Part shown: positions 1 to 9,166 of the stretch, in pieces
Layout of the letters: every line of letters begins with the position of its first letter
Numbering within the stretch: the stretch's first letter is position 1
Assembly: GCA_001839685.1 (NCBI GenBank)
Contig: MLAK01000798.1
Span: 9,402-62,213 of the forward strand
Source: Tritrichomonas foetus
Lineage: Eukaryota; Parabasalia; Tritrichomonadida; Tritrichomonadidae
Length of the DNA stretch: 52,812 bases
Direction of reading: 5' to 3'
Position numbers and translations under genes: made by a program
The notes under the pieces: model-generated
Seen by the model: only the letters and a program-made list of their open reading frames with translations
Database searches by the model: none
What the model was told of the DNA's origin: nothing

Positions 1-450
1 ATGCCAAGTGAATTTTCTGATGACTCGCCATTTAGATGGCAAAACATTCGTAATCTTCTCATTGATGCCTAAATTTTTTTTATTTATATCAAAATTATTA
101 ATATTTTTTTTATACTTCATTTTTGTATTTTGGAAAACATTATAATTTTCGATGGAGGGTCATATGATAATAAAAAGCACGATTTATGATAAGAAATAAT
201 CAAGATATTAATGCTATAAAATCACTTTTTATCTCAATAATTCTCAGAAATTTCTGTGGGGTTTATTTTTTTCTCACAATTTTTTTTTGGATTTGGTTTT
301 CTCTGTATCTTGATTATTAAATTATAATATTTATATATTATTAATAGGATTACAATTAAATAATATTTAGATGACAATAATATCAACAATTATTCATTTA
401 GATCTCTCAATAGTCTTCTACATCTAGAGCTAGTTAGTTTGTATACATCT
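1..450 (+). mobile_element. Right end of a DNA transposon, copy 1 (left part outside window)
   Basis: These 450 bases match 11378-11827 without gaps and with three substitutions that I can see (near 258, 278 and 368). The copy ends at the right terminal inverted repeat (430-450, ending GTATACATCT) and then changes to unrelated sequence beginning CTTTCAAA, which would be its 8-bp target duplication if the left flank matches. The first 72 bases carry the last 23 codons and stop of the element's own protein, ending FRWQNIRNLLIDA; the rest is an AT-rich 3' tail. The left edge of the window cuts the element, so its full length is unknown. It lies about 195 bases upstream of the PEPCK start codon. 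Confidence 0.88.
430..450 (-). repeat. Right terminal inverted repeat of transposon copy 1
   Basis: Read on the minus strand it begins AGATGTATACAAAC, the same 14 bases that open copy 2 at 10732, and it is identical to the right terminus of copy 2 at 11807-11827. Confidence 0.85.
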
Positions 451-544
451 CTTTCAAAAGACTTTTCTATTCAAAATTTGGTGATTTTCTCACAAAACCA
501 AATGAGGAATACATAAAAGTTTTGAAAAATGAAAAAATGCAAAA

Positions 545-580
545 AACTTTCGGAAAAAGTTATGTCAAGTGAAACTTGAC
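545..580. promoter_or_regulatory. Two adjacent palindromic motifs upstream of PEPCK
   Basis: Bases 545-561 read AACTTTCGGAAAAAGTT, an imperfect palindrome. Bases 564-580 read GTCAAGTGAAACTTGAC, a perfect inverted repeat with 7-base arms and a 3-base centre. They lie at about -101 to -66 from the PEPCK start codon. The first motif resembles 27201-27220 upstream of the HECT ligase gene. A role as protein-binding sites is inference. Confidence 0.4.
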
Positions 581-627
581 GGCCGCAAAACAATCGAAGG
601 CATTGAATTTTCAATAAATATGTACGG

Positions 628-639
628 TCACTTCACTTT
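628..639 (+). promoter_or_regulatory. Initiator (Inr) elements of the PEPCK gene
   Basis: The sequence TCACTTCACTTT holds two overlapping-style matches to the trichomonad initiator TCAY(T/A)(T/A). Transcription from the A of either would leave a 5' leader of 11-16 bases before the ATG at 646, which is normal for trichomonads. It also places the ATG at 569 of a competing frame outside the transcript. Confidence 0.7.
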
Positions 640-645
640 TTTGGA

Positions 646-2448
646 ATGTCTGCTCCACCAACAACAAACAAGAAACTCCTTGCTTTCGTTGAACAATACA
701 CACAACTTTGCAAGCCAAAGACAGTTTACTGGTGCAACGGTTCACAAGAAGAAGCTGACCGCCTCTTCCAAGAAATGGTTGACAAGAAGATGGCTATCCG
801 CCTCAACCAAGAAAAACGCCCAGGATGCTACCTTTACCGCTCAGACAAGCGCGATGTTGCCCGTGTCGAATCCCGCACATTCATCTGCTCTGAAAAAGAG
901 GAAGATGCTGGACCAACAAACCACTGGATGGCCCCAGCTGAAATGAAGAAGAAGATGCACGCCCTCTATGACGGATGCATGGAAGGCCGTACAATGTACG
1001 TCATCCCATTCTCAATGGGTCCAATCGGCTCATCCATCGGTAAGAACGGTATCGAACTTACAGACTCACCATACGTCGTCGTCTCAATGCGTATCATGAC
1101 CCGCGTTTCCACAAAGGTTCTTGAATGCATTGGCGAAAACGGAGAATTCATCCCATGCGTTCACTCCGTCGGTGTCCCACTCAAGGCCGGAGTTGAAGAT
1201 GTTGCCTGGCCATGCAACCCAGAAAACACATACATCACCCACTTCCCAGAAACACGTGAAATCCTTTCATTCGGTTCAGGATATGGTGGTAACGCCCTCC
1301 TCGGAAAGAAGTGCTTCGCCCTCCGTATCGGTTCCAAGATCGGTAAGGACGAAGGATGGCTCGCCGAACACATGCTCATCCTTGGCGTTAAGAACCCAGA
1401 AGGCAAGAAGACATTCGTTACAGCTGCCTTCCCATCAGCCTGCGGAAAGACAAACTTCGCCATGCTCATCCCACCAAAGGGTCTCACAGACAAAGGATGG
1501 GAAGTCACATGCGTCGGTGATGATATCGCTTGGATCAAGCCAGATGCCACAGGCCAACTCCGCGCCATCAACCCAGAAAACGGTTTCTTCGGTGTTGCCC
1601 CAGGAACAGCCATGGAAACAAATCCAAACGCCCTCCTTTCATGCGCCAGGAACACAATCTTCACAAACGTCGCCTTAACAGACGATGGTGATGTCTGGTG
1701 GGAAGGAATGACCAAGGAACCACCTGCACACCTTATCGACTGGAACGGTCTTGACTGGACACCAGGATGCGGCCGCCCATCATCCCATCCAAACAGCCGT
1801 TTCGCTGCCCCAGCCGCCAACTGCCCATGCATTGACCCAGAATGGGAAAACCCAGATGGTGTTCCAGTTTCCGCCTTCGTTTATGGTGGACGTCGTATGA
1901 ACGATATCCCACTCGTTTACGAAGCTCGTAACTGGGCTCATGGTGTTTACATGGGTGCTACAGTCGGTTCAGAACAAACAGCCGCCGCCGAAGGTCAAGT
2001 TGGTGCCCTCCGTCGTGATCCATTCGCCATGCTTCCATTCTGCGGTTACCACATGGGTGACTACTTCAACCACTACCTCGAAATGGAATCCAAGTACCAC
2101 GTCAAGACACCACACGTCTTCCATGTCAACTGGTTCCGCAAGTCACCAGAAGGCAAGTTCCTCTGGCCAGGATATGGTGAGAACGCACGTGTCCTCGCTT
2201 GGATGGTCGGCCGTGTCTATGGCACAGCCGCCGCCCACGAAGCTCCACTCGGTCTCGTCCCACAATACGAAGATATGGACTGGTCCGGCTCAGACTTCAC
2301 AAAGGAACAATTCGAAACAGTCATGAAGATCGATCCAGCCAAGGTTAAGCTTCAAGTTGAAGAAAACACCAAATATCTCCGTGATACAATCGGACACGCT
2401 TCCGAAAAACTCCTCCACGTTTCCGACGAAATCCTTTCACACTGCTAA
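646..2448 (+). CDS. Phosphoenolpyruvate carboxykinase, GTP-dependent
   Basis: The 600-residue protein has the length and motifs of the GTP-type enzyme: the P-loop with the hyper-reactive cysteine (ACGKTN, residues 265-270), the second metal/kinase motif GDDIAW (291-296), FGVAPGT (315-321) and the substrate-side RVESRT (73-78). In trichomonads this cytosolic enzyme carboxylates PEP to oxaloacetate, making GTP and feeding malate to the hydrogenosome or to succinate formation. The start follows two initiator motifs by 11-16 bases. Codons end mostly in C, with GCC, CTC, ATC and AAG prevailing, unlike every neighbour, which is the pattern of very highly expressed trichomonad genes. The stop is embedded in CTAAATAAA, matching the UAAA poly(A) signal reported for T. 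vaginalis. No break is seen. Confidence 0.97.
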   Translation: MSAPPTTNKKLLAFVEQYTQLCKPKTVYWCNGSQEEADRLFQEMVDKKMAIRLNQEKRPGCYLYRSDKRDVARVESRTFICSEKEEDAGPTNHWMAPAEMKKKMHALYDGCMEGRTMYVIPFSMGPIGSSIGKNGIELTDSPYVVVSMRIMTRVSTKVLECIGENGEFIPCVHSVGVPLKAGVEDVAWPCNPENTYITHFPETREILSFGSGYGGNALLGKKCFALRIGSKIGKDEGWLAEHMLILGVKNPEGKKTFVTAAFPSACGKTNFAMLIPPKGLTDKGWEVTCVGDDIAWIKPDATGQLRAINPENGFFGVAPGTAMETNPNALLSCARNTIFTNVALTDDGDVWWEGMTKEPPAHLIDWNGLDWTPGCGRPSSHPNSRFAAPAANCPCIDPEWENPDGVPVSAFVYGGRRMNDIPLVYEARNWAHGVYMGATVGSEQTAAAEGQVGALRRDPFAMLPFCGYHMGDYFNHYLEMESKYHVKTPHVFHVNWFRKSPEGKFLWPGYGENARVLAWMVGRVYGTAAAHEAPLGLVPQYEDMDWSGSDFTKEQFETVMKIDPAKVKLQVEENTKYLRDTIGHASEKLLHVSDEILSHC

Positions 2449-2628
2449 ATAAACCATAACTAGGGCTTATTAATTTCTTATTCTTATTAATTAACTCTTA
2501 TTCATTTTACTAATTATATCAAAAAATTATTTCAATGAAAATAAATTACTGTTTTCCTGGCGATTAATATGTTCTTTTTTTCATCATATTAACTAAAAGG
2601 GAGATTCTAAAGAGGCATTATGTACTCC

Positions 2629-3900
2629 TTACTGAAAGCTATCAATATCAAACCTCTGATGTTCACCGAAAAGCTGAACAGTAGCTTTGTTAGTAAATGA
2701 AAGTGCTTCTTGAGTTGGTATTTGATGAATTAAGGAATCAAATTAACGTTTGAATAAGTGTTTTTAAAAATATTGATATCAATATTAGGCTGTTGTAATA
2801 AAAGTTTGACAATATCAGAAAACCTATTAGTGTTTACCCACTGGAATGACCAACAATGAATTTTAGAATAGTTGCTGTATGAAAATGCAAGTGAATTGTG
2901 AATCAAAAATGATAATTATATCTGGTGATTTTACATCAATATTTGTTGTTTAAATTGAAGTTCTACCATTTCTAAATGATCACCAGAACATGCAACATGA
3001 AATGGTGTTTGCTAAATGTTGATCTTATATCCGTCATATATTTTCAAAAAAGAAATGAATTGTATCAAATAGATGTCTAGATTTGGTCATATTAGTAATA
3101 TTTCCACAATATCATGTTTTCATTGGGAACATGCCTGATTGATTGGTGTATTGTCATGAACAATCAAATTTTTCTCTATAATATAGTAATAATTGTCATT
3201 AATAAGTGAGAATAATATCTAGTATATTGATGCCAACATCTAGATGCTTTAATAAAAGTTCAATAATTTCATAATAACCGATTTAACAGGCTTTTGGCAG
3301 TCTGGTTTCATGAATATAAGAAATAACAAATAAAAAATTATTTGTATGGTGAGTCACAAATAAAAAAAAAATGTGTTTCGCGTTTATATCTATATGAAGT
3401 AGAAGTGAATGATGAAAAAATAGATATAATCCTGAGATATTAGCATTAGATTCAAGAATTAGAGAAATCTAATTCAATGGGAAATAAAGAATTATTAAAC
3501 ACTATTTTCTGATTTTTAGCTTGTTGAATAGAGTTGGAAATAACTCCAAAATTCATGGTTTTATTAAGTGAAAAAAACATATCAGAGATTTTTGGTGTAA
3601 TAAGAAAATTTATCATATTTTATATAGTTTGGTTTCTTATTCTAAAGCATGAATAATTTCATAATTGCCTCCAATAATACGACAATCAAGTGAATGAAGT
3701 GAATTTCAAACATTTTTTAACCACAGATAGCTGATAATGTTCTTTGAACTAAATACCAAAGCATCATCAAGTTTCATTCCATTCTTAATGTGTAGATAAA
3801 GTTTATTTTCTAAATTGGATTTCTTTATTGATGTAGTGATATCAAAGCTTTCTTTTCTTGAAATATATAAAATGAATAGAAAAAAGGATAGACATTATGA
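2629..3900 (-). pseudogene. Decayed ankyrin-repeat / DUF3447-type gene
   Basis: No long frame is open here, but the minus strand carries recognisable ankyrin pieces broken by stops and frameshifts. From 3860 to 3640 one frame reads ENKLYLHIKNGMKLDDALVF, then after a stop CRIIGGNYEIIHALE, the form seen in trichomonad DUF3447/ankyrin proteins. Further on are YYEIIELLLKHLDV (about 3280-3240), TPINQAC followed after a stop by HDIVEILL (about 3165-3090), TPFHVACSGDHLEMVEL (about 3010-2960), SDIVKLLLQQPNIDIN (about 2815-2770) and a tail QRFDIDSFQ before a TAA at 2629-2631. At least four stops and two frame changes interrupt it. The boundaries are approximate. The ankyrin identification is firm; the exact subfamily is less so. 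Confidence 0.75.
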
Positions 3901-3910
3901 TATTAAGAAA

Positions 3911-4165
3911 TTTTCTGAAAAAAAGTGCTTCATCGCTTGTTTGTGCTCTCAATCAAAATATTATGTGTAAAAAACTTGATCACCTTAGCATGAAAGCAAA
4001 TATTCCAACAATTATCTTTCTGGGTGATTTATAACTGATTGTAGAAAAAGAAACCACCAAAATAAAGAAATAAAAGCAAAAGAACATGTGTAGTACTACC
4101 TGAAAATTTCTTTTGAGTGAGAGCACAAACAAGTGATGAAGCACTTTATTTTCCAGAAAAATGAG
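3911..4165. repeat. Imperfect inverted repeat with arms of about 45 bp
   Basis: Bases 3925-3951 and the reverse complement of 4118-4144 match in 26 of 27 positions (core GTGCTTCATC then CTTGTTTGTGCTCTCA). Weaker similarity extends outward on both sides (TTTTCTG with an A-rich run, and TCAAAA). The arms are separated by about 165 bases. It could be a foldback element remnant or two oppositely oriented copies of a gene 5' end; nothing distinguishes these. Confidence 0.65.
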
Positions 4166-4177
4166 TTATGAGAAAGG

Positions 4178-4434
4178 CATTAAACACAAAGAAAGGAAAC
4201 ATTAAACACAGAGAAAAAAACATTAAACACAGAGAAAAAAACATTAAACACAGAGAAAAAAACATTAAACACAGAGAAAAAAACATTAAACACAGAGAAA
4301 GAAACATTAAACACAAAGAAAGGAAACATTAAACACAGAGAAAGGAAACATTAAACACAGAGAAAGGAAACATTAAACACAGAGAAAGAAACATTAAACA
4401 CAGAGAAAGGAAACATTAAACACAGAGAAAGAAG
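4178..4434 (+). repeat. Tandem array of about 12 units of 21-22 bp
   Basis: Units start CATTAAACACAGAGAAA or CATTAAACACAAAGAAA and differ mainly in a 3' A-rich segment (AAAA, GAAA or GGAAA), giving 21- or 22-base periods. Twelve consecutive units are visible. The array is not in a coding frame; it ends about 90 bases beyond the stop of the minus-strand gene at 4521. Confidence 0.92.
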
Positions 4435-4520
4435 ACATGAAATACTAAAATGGAAACATATTTATAAAATGTCATTTTTTTATTCATTTTTAATCAAATC
4501 ATTCAAAAATATTTCACATT

Positions 4521-5006
4521 CTAGCGGCCAGCTTTCAGACGCGCGATTTCACGCTTCATCTGCTCTTGGCTAGCCTTCATTTGCACCATTTCAGCACGGA
4601 GGGCCCTCACTTCAGCCATGAGGGCTGCCACGGTGGCATCCAATCCGCCCTTCTCGCGATTTGGAGATGTCTCTGAATACATCCTTGCTCCGCTGTTTCC
4701 GTTATTGTAACTGCTTGCACTGCTGCTGTAGTTGAAGACGCCTGAATTATTTGGTGACGAATTATTGCTGGTGTTTTCGTTTCCATATTGAGAGAGCTGC
4801 TGTGAGCGGGACATGCGATAATGATCAACTGGGTCATATCTGGGTGACCGCGGGCTTGACCGTGATGAGCCAGGAGAATTTTTCTCTTCTAATTGTTGGA
4901 CGCGTTCAATGAGGTTGTCCCATCCGTTTGAAATATTTTTCAGGTCTGTGTAGGTGATGCCGGCATCACCTCCTGGACGTGGGCTTGTTGGTACTTGTCT
5001 TGACAT
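4521..5006 (-). CDS. Small low-complexity protein with C-terminal coiled coil
   Basis: I do not recognise a family. The 161-residue product has a Pro/Ser/Arg-rich N-terminal half with repeated SPR motifs (about 46-60), a Ser/Asn/Gly-rich middle (75-115), and a heptad-like C-terminal helix (about 123-159, with AALMAEVRALRAEMVQMK). A short predicted helix lies at 29-42. The coiled coil suggests self-association or a scaffold. No signal peptide or membrane segment is present. The start at 5006 is the first Met of the frame; no clear initiator lies just upstream. Third positions are richer in G/C than in the neighbouring kinases, so it is likely well expressed. It diverges from the CK1 gene across 714 bases. 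Confidence 0.75.
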   Translation of the reverse strand: MSRQVPTSPRPGGDAGITYTDLKNISNGWDNLIERVQQLEEKNSPGSSRSSPRSPRYDPVDHYRMSRSQQLSQYGNENTSNNSSPNNSGVFNYSSSASSYNNGNSGARMYSETSPNREKGGLDATVAALMAEVRALRAEMVQMKASQEQMKREIARLKAGR

Positions 5007-5720
5007 TTTGATGTAAATTTTTTTGATTTTTTTTAGAATTAAAATTTTGAATTACGATTATATTTGAATTCAGATCCAAACTGGCCATTTTTTATGATAT
5101 ACGACCAGTTAATTATTGAATAAGAGGAGAAAAAATGGTCAGAAATCCTTTTAAAATTAAAATTCATACAAACTTTTTGAATTATTGTCAATTCTTAGCA
5201 ATGTGATAGAGGAAAATCTATTTAGTATGAATCATGATTTCCTGTCTCCTATACATAATTTCTTAAGATTACTATCTCTTGAACTTATAATCTTAGTTTC
5301 GCCCGGGAAAAATCAGAAAAACATTCCATCAATATGATTATGAGAATTGTTCAATAATTTCCAATATTTCCCGAATTTAGCTTTTGTATACTTCAAAGAT
5401 AAAGTTTCCTATTTTACCCAAAGAAAAACTTCATATTATTTACGAGATTTTTTCAGATTCATGAACATTTATCAGAAAAAGTTCTCAAATATAATCGTTT
5501 AAAAGTGATTCTTCTGAAAAAGTTATAAATTGCCATTTGATACAATCTTCTACCATTTAATACCATAAAAAGTTAACTCATTTGGAGCTCAATTTTGGTT
5601 GCTTTCAAATTCGAAATTTCAGACAATATTCAACCAGATAGCTTCATAAAAAGTTAACGAATATCTACCTCAAATATCTTAGATTTTCAATCTCGAGGAA
5701 AAAAGAAGACCAATAAAAAA
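5007..5720. other. Divergent intergenic region with repeated AAAAAGTTAAC motif
   Basis: No open frame of note lies here. The 14-mer CATAAAAAGTTAAC occurs twice, at 5564-5577 and 5645-5658, about 157 and 76 bases before the CK1 start, and similar GAAAAAGTT strings lie near 5476 and 5516. These are candidate promoter elements by position and recurrence only. Confidence 0.5.
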
Positions 5721-7394
5721 ATGGAGGGCACCATTTTATGTTCTCGTTTTATGGTCAAAAAGAAACTCGGTGCCGGCAGCTTTGGTGAGATCTTCTCCGC
5801 TGAAGATTTAGTGGCCCACAAAATCGTCGCTATTAAATTAGAATCGCTTAAAATCCGTTCCCCACAGCTCGAATATGAAGCACGTATTTACCAGATCATG
5901 TCTGAAGGATCAGGGATTCCCCGTCTCTACTTCTTCGGCGCTGATCAAAAGCATAACGTAATGGCAATCGACTTATTAGGAAAATCCCTCGAAGACCTCT
6001 TCGCTCATCACAAAAAACCATTGTCGCTAAAAACGGTATTGATGCTGGCTGACCAGATGATCGATTCGATTCGATACCTTCATCGACGACATTTCATTCA
6101 TCGCGATATCAAGCCAGATAATTTTGTAATGGGTTTGAACCAACGTGGAAGCTTCATGAGCATCACGTGCTCCACTGGAAACACAACTAAAAACATCAAA
6201 AGCATCAATAATGGTTTTCATGCATTTGTCGAAAATCCAACCATTGAAGAAAACAAAAAGAACTACAATGAAGAAAACAAAAAGAGCTACAATGAAGAAA
6301 ACAAAAAGAACCACAATGAAGAAAACAAAAAGAACCACAATGAAGAACATAACCTTCCTGAGAATGAAAACACGAATGGCACTCATCCCAATTCAAATAC
6401 TACGACCAATCACTCATGTAATAATAATTTTATTATTTCTAAAGTTACAAGTATGAATGCGAGTAGCAATAATGCCAATAAAGTTTTTATGATTGATTTT
6501 GGTTTAGCAAAGCGTTATCGTGATCCAAAAACTCACTCACATATTCCATTCGCAGAAAACAAAAGTTTAACTGGAACTGCACGCTATGCTTCAATTAACG
6601 CAATGCGTGGAAAAGAACAAAGTCGAAGAGACGATTTAGAATCTCTTGGATATGTGTTAATCTATCTCTTAAAAGGAAAACTTCCTTGGCAAGGTCTTCC
6701 AGCGCGTGACCAGCACCAAAAGATGAAGAAAATCGCAGATGTTAAACGAAATACACCAGTCGAAGTCCTTTGTGATGGACTTCCTCATCAATTCATCGAA
6801 TATATAAATAGCGTGAAATCATTAAAATTTGAAGAGGAGCCAGATTACGCTTTCTATAAAGCACTTTTTCGAGATTTGTTTATTAAAGAAGGTTATATTT
6901 ATGATTATCAATATGATTGGATAATTTCAAATGAACGACGAGAAAAACTTAATTCTGACAAACCACCAGAAATCCATAAGTCTAACATCAAATTTATTGT
7001 CCAGCCACCAAGTGAAGAACCAAGTCGGGTTTTGAAACCATTTTCAAGAAGATACGGTCACATAAGAAGATCAGCTGATAAAGGTGAAAAATTATTCATC
7101 GAACCAAACAACAATAAAAATATTCATGACAATAATCATAACAATAATGCAAATAACAATGAATTGAGTGGCAACATAAATAATAACAATAATTCAAATA
7201 ATGTAAATATGAATGCTGTCGTTCAATCTGCACGAACTGATAAAAATGCGCCAATTGTTGCCCCACCAAGAATGAGGACTGCTTTGCCTTGTCCAAGGCT
7301 TCCAAGTCTTCCAAATCTCACTCCGAGAATTAATAGGCCGCAGGTTGCACCCCGGCACTACCAATCTCGTCGTGTTCTACCTGTTGGAGAATGA
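5721..7394 (+). CDS. Casein kinase 1 family Ser/Thr kinase with Asn-rich insert
   Basis: A 557-residue CK1-type kinase. Glycine loop GAGSFGE (17-23), catalytic Lys39 (VAIKLE), HRDIKPDN (127-134), DFG (259-261) and the CK1-typical stretch SRRDDLESLGYVLIYLLKGK (301-320) are all present, so it should be active. Between the catalytic loop and DFG, residues about 142-255 form an insert absent from ordinary CK1. It contains four copies of an 8-residue repeat EENKK(N/S)(Y/H)N, encoded by 6246-6341, then an Asn/Thr-rich tract. The tail (405-557) is another Asn-rich low-complexity region with basic Pro-rich patches near the end. The substrate is unknown. It converges on a second CK1 gene, fitting the expanded CK1 family of trichomonads. 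Confidence 0.93.
   Translation: MEGTILCSRFMVKKKLGAGSFGEIFSAEDLVAHKIVAIKLESLKIRSPQLEYEARIYQIMSEGSGIPRLYFFGADQKHNVMAIDLLGKSLEDLFAHHKKPLSLKTVLMLADQMIDSIRYLHRRHFIHRDIKPDNFVMGLNQRGSFMSITCSTGNTTKNIKSINNGFHAFVENPTIEENKKNYNEENKKSYNEENKKNHNEENKKNHNEEHNLPENENTNGTHPNSNTTTNHSCNNNFIISKVTSMNASSNNANKVFMIDFGLAKRYRDPKTHSHIPFAENKSLTGTARYASINAMRGKEQSRRDDLESLGYVLIYLLKGKLPWQGLPARDQHQKMKKIADVKRNTPVEVLCDGLPHQFIEYINSVKSLKFEEEPDYAFYKALFRDLFIKEGYIYDYQYDWIISNERREKLNSDKPPEIHKSNIKFIVQPPSEEPSRVLKPFSRRYGHIRRSADKGEKLFIEPNNNKNIHDNNHNNNANNNELSGNINNNNNSNNVNMNAVVQSARTDKNAPIVAPPRMRTALPCPRLPSLPNLTPRINRPQVAPRHYQSRRVLPVGE
6246..6341 (+). repeat. Four 24-bp coding tandem repeats in the CK1 insert
   Basis: Four in-frame copies of a 24-base unit starting GAAGAAAACAAAAAGA encode EENKK(N/S)(Y/H)N; a partial fifth follows. 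They lie within the kinase domain insert between the catalytic loop and DFG. Confidence 0.9.
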
Positions 7395-7691
7395 ATATTT
7401 GATATTCATTTTTCTTTTTAATGAAATGTTTGTATATTTTGTTGATGTTTATAATAAAAAATATGCGATAGTATATATCGTTTTTTTTTTATGAGGAAAA
7501 AGTGAAACTTCAATTGCTGTTTCCAATTTAAAAATTCTTTCGAAACACATGTTTTTTATGTCTTGATTTTTTCTTAACGTTGCATAAAATTTGGAATTGA
7601 TTACAATAATTTAATACATTATGATTCATTGAACACAAGAAAAATCGGAATTGTATTATTTACTCACAGAATATCGATAAATTATAATTCA

Positions 7692-8885
7692 TTAAATCCA
7701 TGGCTGCTCTTCACCAATAAATTGTTTACATAGAGTACCATTTAATATCCAATCAGGTAAATTGTTATTATCATCATTTGTATTCAGTCCCTTTACATTA
7801 AATTGCTGATGATTATTGTTTAATGTTTTAAATTCATTAGCAATTTTTCCGTTATATTTATTTTCTATAATATCTGAGTTGCCATGATTAATTTGTCCAG
7901 CACAATTGTCAATATGATACCAATCATAATCAAAATCATAAACATATTCTTTTTCCTCCATTAAACTTCTAAACATTTTCCTATATTTTGCATAATCTGG
8001 TTTTTCAGTATAACCAAGATGTTGAACATCAAGTACAAAATCATAAAAAACCTTTGGCATCCCTTCAAAAACCTCTCTCGTTGATACTGCTTGTTTTACC
8101 TGCATTGCAAGTCTCAATCTCAGGTCTCTATCTTCCCCACAACCTTTTCCTGCACCTTGCCAAGGAAGTTTCCCTTTTAATAAATAAACCAAAGTATATG
8201 CAAGGGATTCTAAGTCATCTTTTCGTGATTGTTCGAATCCTAAATGCGCAGTAACAGTTGCATATCGTGCTGTTCCAGTGAAATCACAACCACCTCTTTG
8301 TTTTACATGAACAAGAGTATGATGATCACAATATTTTTTACTTAGCCCGAAATCAACCAGATGAACAATGTTTCGATTTTTACCTAAGCCCATTAAAAAG
8401 TTGTCAGGTTTCACATCACGATGAATGAAATGCTTTAAATGAAGATATTCTAATCTTTGAAGCATTTGATCAGCAAGCATTAAAACAGTTTTTAATGAGA
8501 ATCGATGTTTACATTTTGAATGAAGTGATGCAAGCGAAGGACCAAGTAAATCTTCAACAAAATAAGCTTTCGCTTTTTCTCTTGAAAAATGTTTAACTGA
8601 TGCAAAACCGATTGTACCAGAAAGTACTTTAGAGATTTTATATTCAAAAATTAAATAATTTTTTAGATTAATTGTTTTCTCTATTTTAACTGCATATTGT
8701 TTTGGTGGATTTTTATTTTTATTAATATTATTGGAATTTGGATTGTATCTTTCGCAAATATAAACGGAGCCAAAACCACCACGTGATATTTTTTTAATGA
8801 TACGGAACTTACTATCTGCAAATAAATTTATTTTCTTCTGAGAATTTTTCTCTTCTTCTTCCAGAAATTCCAAATCATAAATCAT
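7692..8885 (-). CDS. Casein kinase 1 family Ser/Thr kinase
   Basis: A 397-residue kinase of the CK1 group. Its motifs are the glycine loop SRGGFGSVY (34-42), Lys67 in YAVKIE, HRDVKPDN (155-162), DFG (178-180), TGTARYATVTAHLG (203-216) and SRKDDLESLAYTLVYLLKGK (220-239). It shares SLKTVLMLADQM with the convergent CK1 at 5721 but lacks that gene's big insert; only a short Asn/Lys insert (about 49-61) sits before the catalytic lysine. The N-terminal 25 residues are acidic. The C-terminal 70 residues are Asn-rich with no known domain. The two CK1 genes end 297 bases apart, tail to tail. No initiator motif is evident upstream. Confidence 0.93.
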   Translation of the reverse strand: MIYDLEFLEEEEKNSQKKINLFADSKFRIIKKISRGGFGSVYICERYNPNSNNINKNKNPPKQYAVKIEKTINLKNYLIFEYKISKVLSGTIGFASVKHFSREKAKAYFVEDLLGPSLASLHSKCKHRFSLKTVLMLADQMLQRLEYLHLKHFIHRDVKPDNFLMGLGKNRNIVHLVDFGLSKKYCDHHTLVHVKQRGGCDFTGTARYATVTAHLGFEQSRKDDLESLAYTLVYLLKGKLPWQGAGKGCGEDRDLRLRLAMQVKQAVSTREVFEGMPKVFYDFVLDVQHLGYTEKPDYAKYRKMFRSLMEEKEYVYDFDYDWYHIDNCAGQINHGNSDIIENKYNGKIANEFKTLNNNHQQFNVKGLNTNDDNNNLPDWILNGTLCKQFIGEEQPWI

Positions 8886-9166
8886 TATACCTATTTCAAT
8901 TCACATGTCATAGTTTCTCCGATTTTAATGATATATGAAAATCAGAAAAATAATAAGAGTATTATTATAATTCATGAGAATGTGTCTTTAAAGATACTAG
9001 CTCTCCAGATCACGTTGAAAAAAGATGAAAATAATATGAAAATATATCAAACAATATAAGAGCGTGAATCACTTTGAGATAAGATGAAAATAATGGTGAA
9101 AAAGTAATTCAAAACGAATAAAAATATCGCTTTTTAATACATGATCATACATCTTAAAAGAAAGGA

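Noticed and set aside
966..1832. Long antisense frames inside PEPCK
   Set aside because: They are by-products of the C-rich codon bias of PEPCK and show no protein family.
4178..4434. CRISPR-like array
   Set aside because: Units of 21-22 bp are contiguous without unique spacers, and the genome is eukaryotic.
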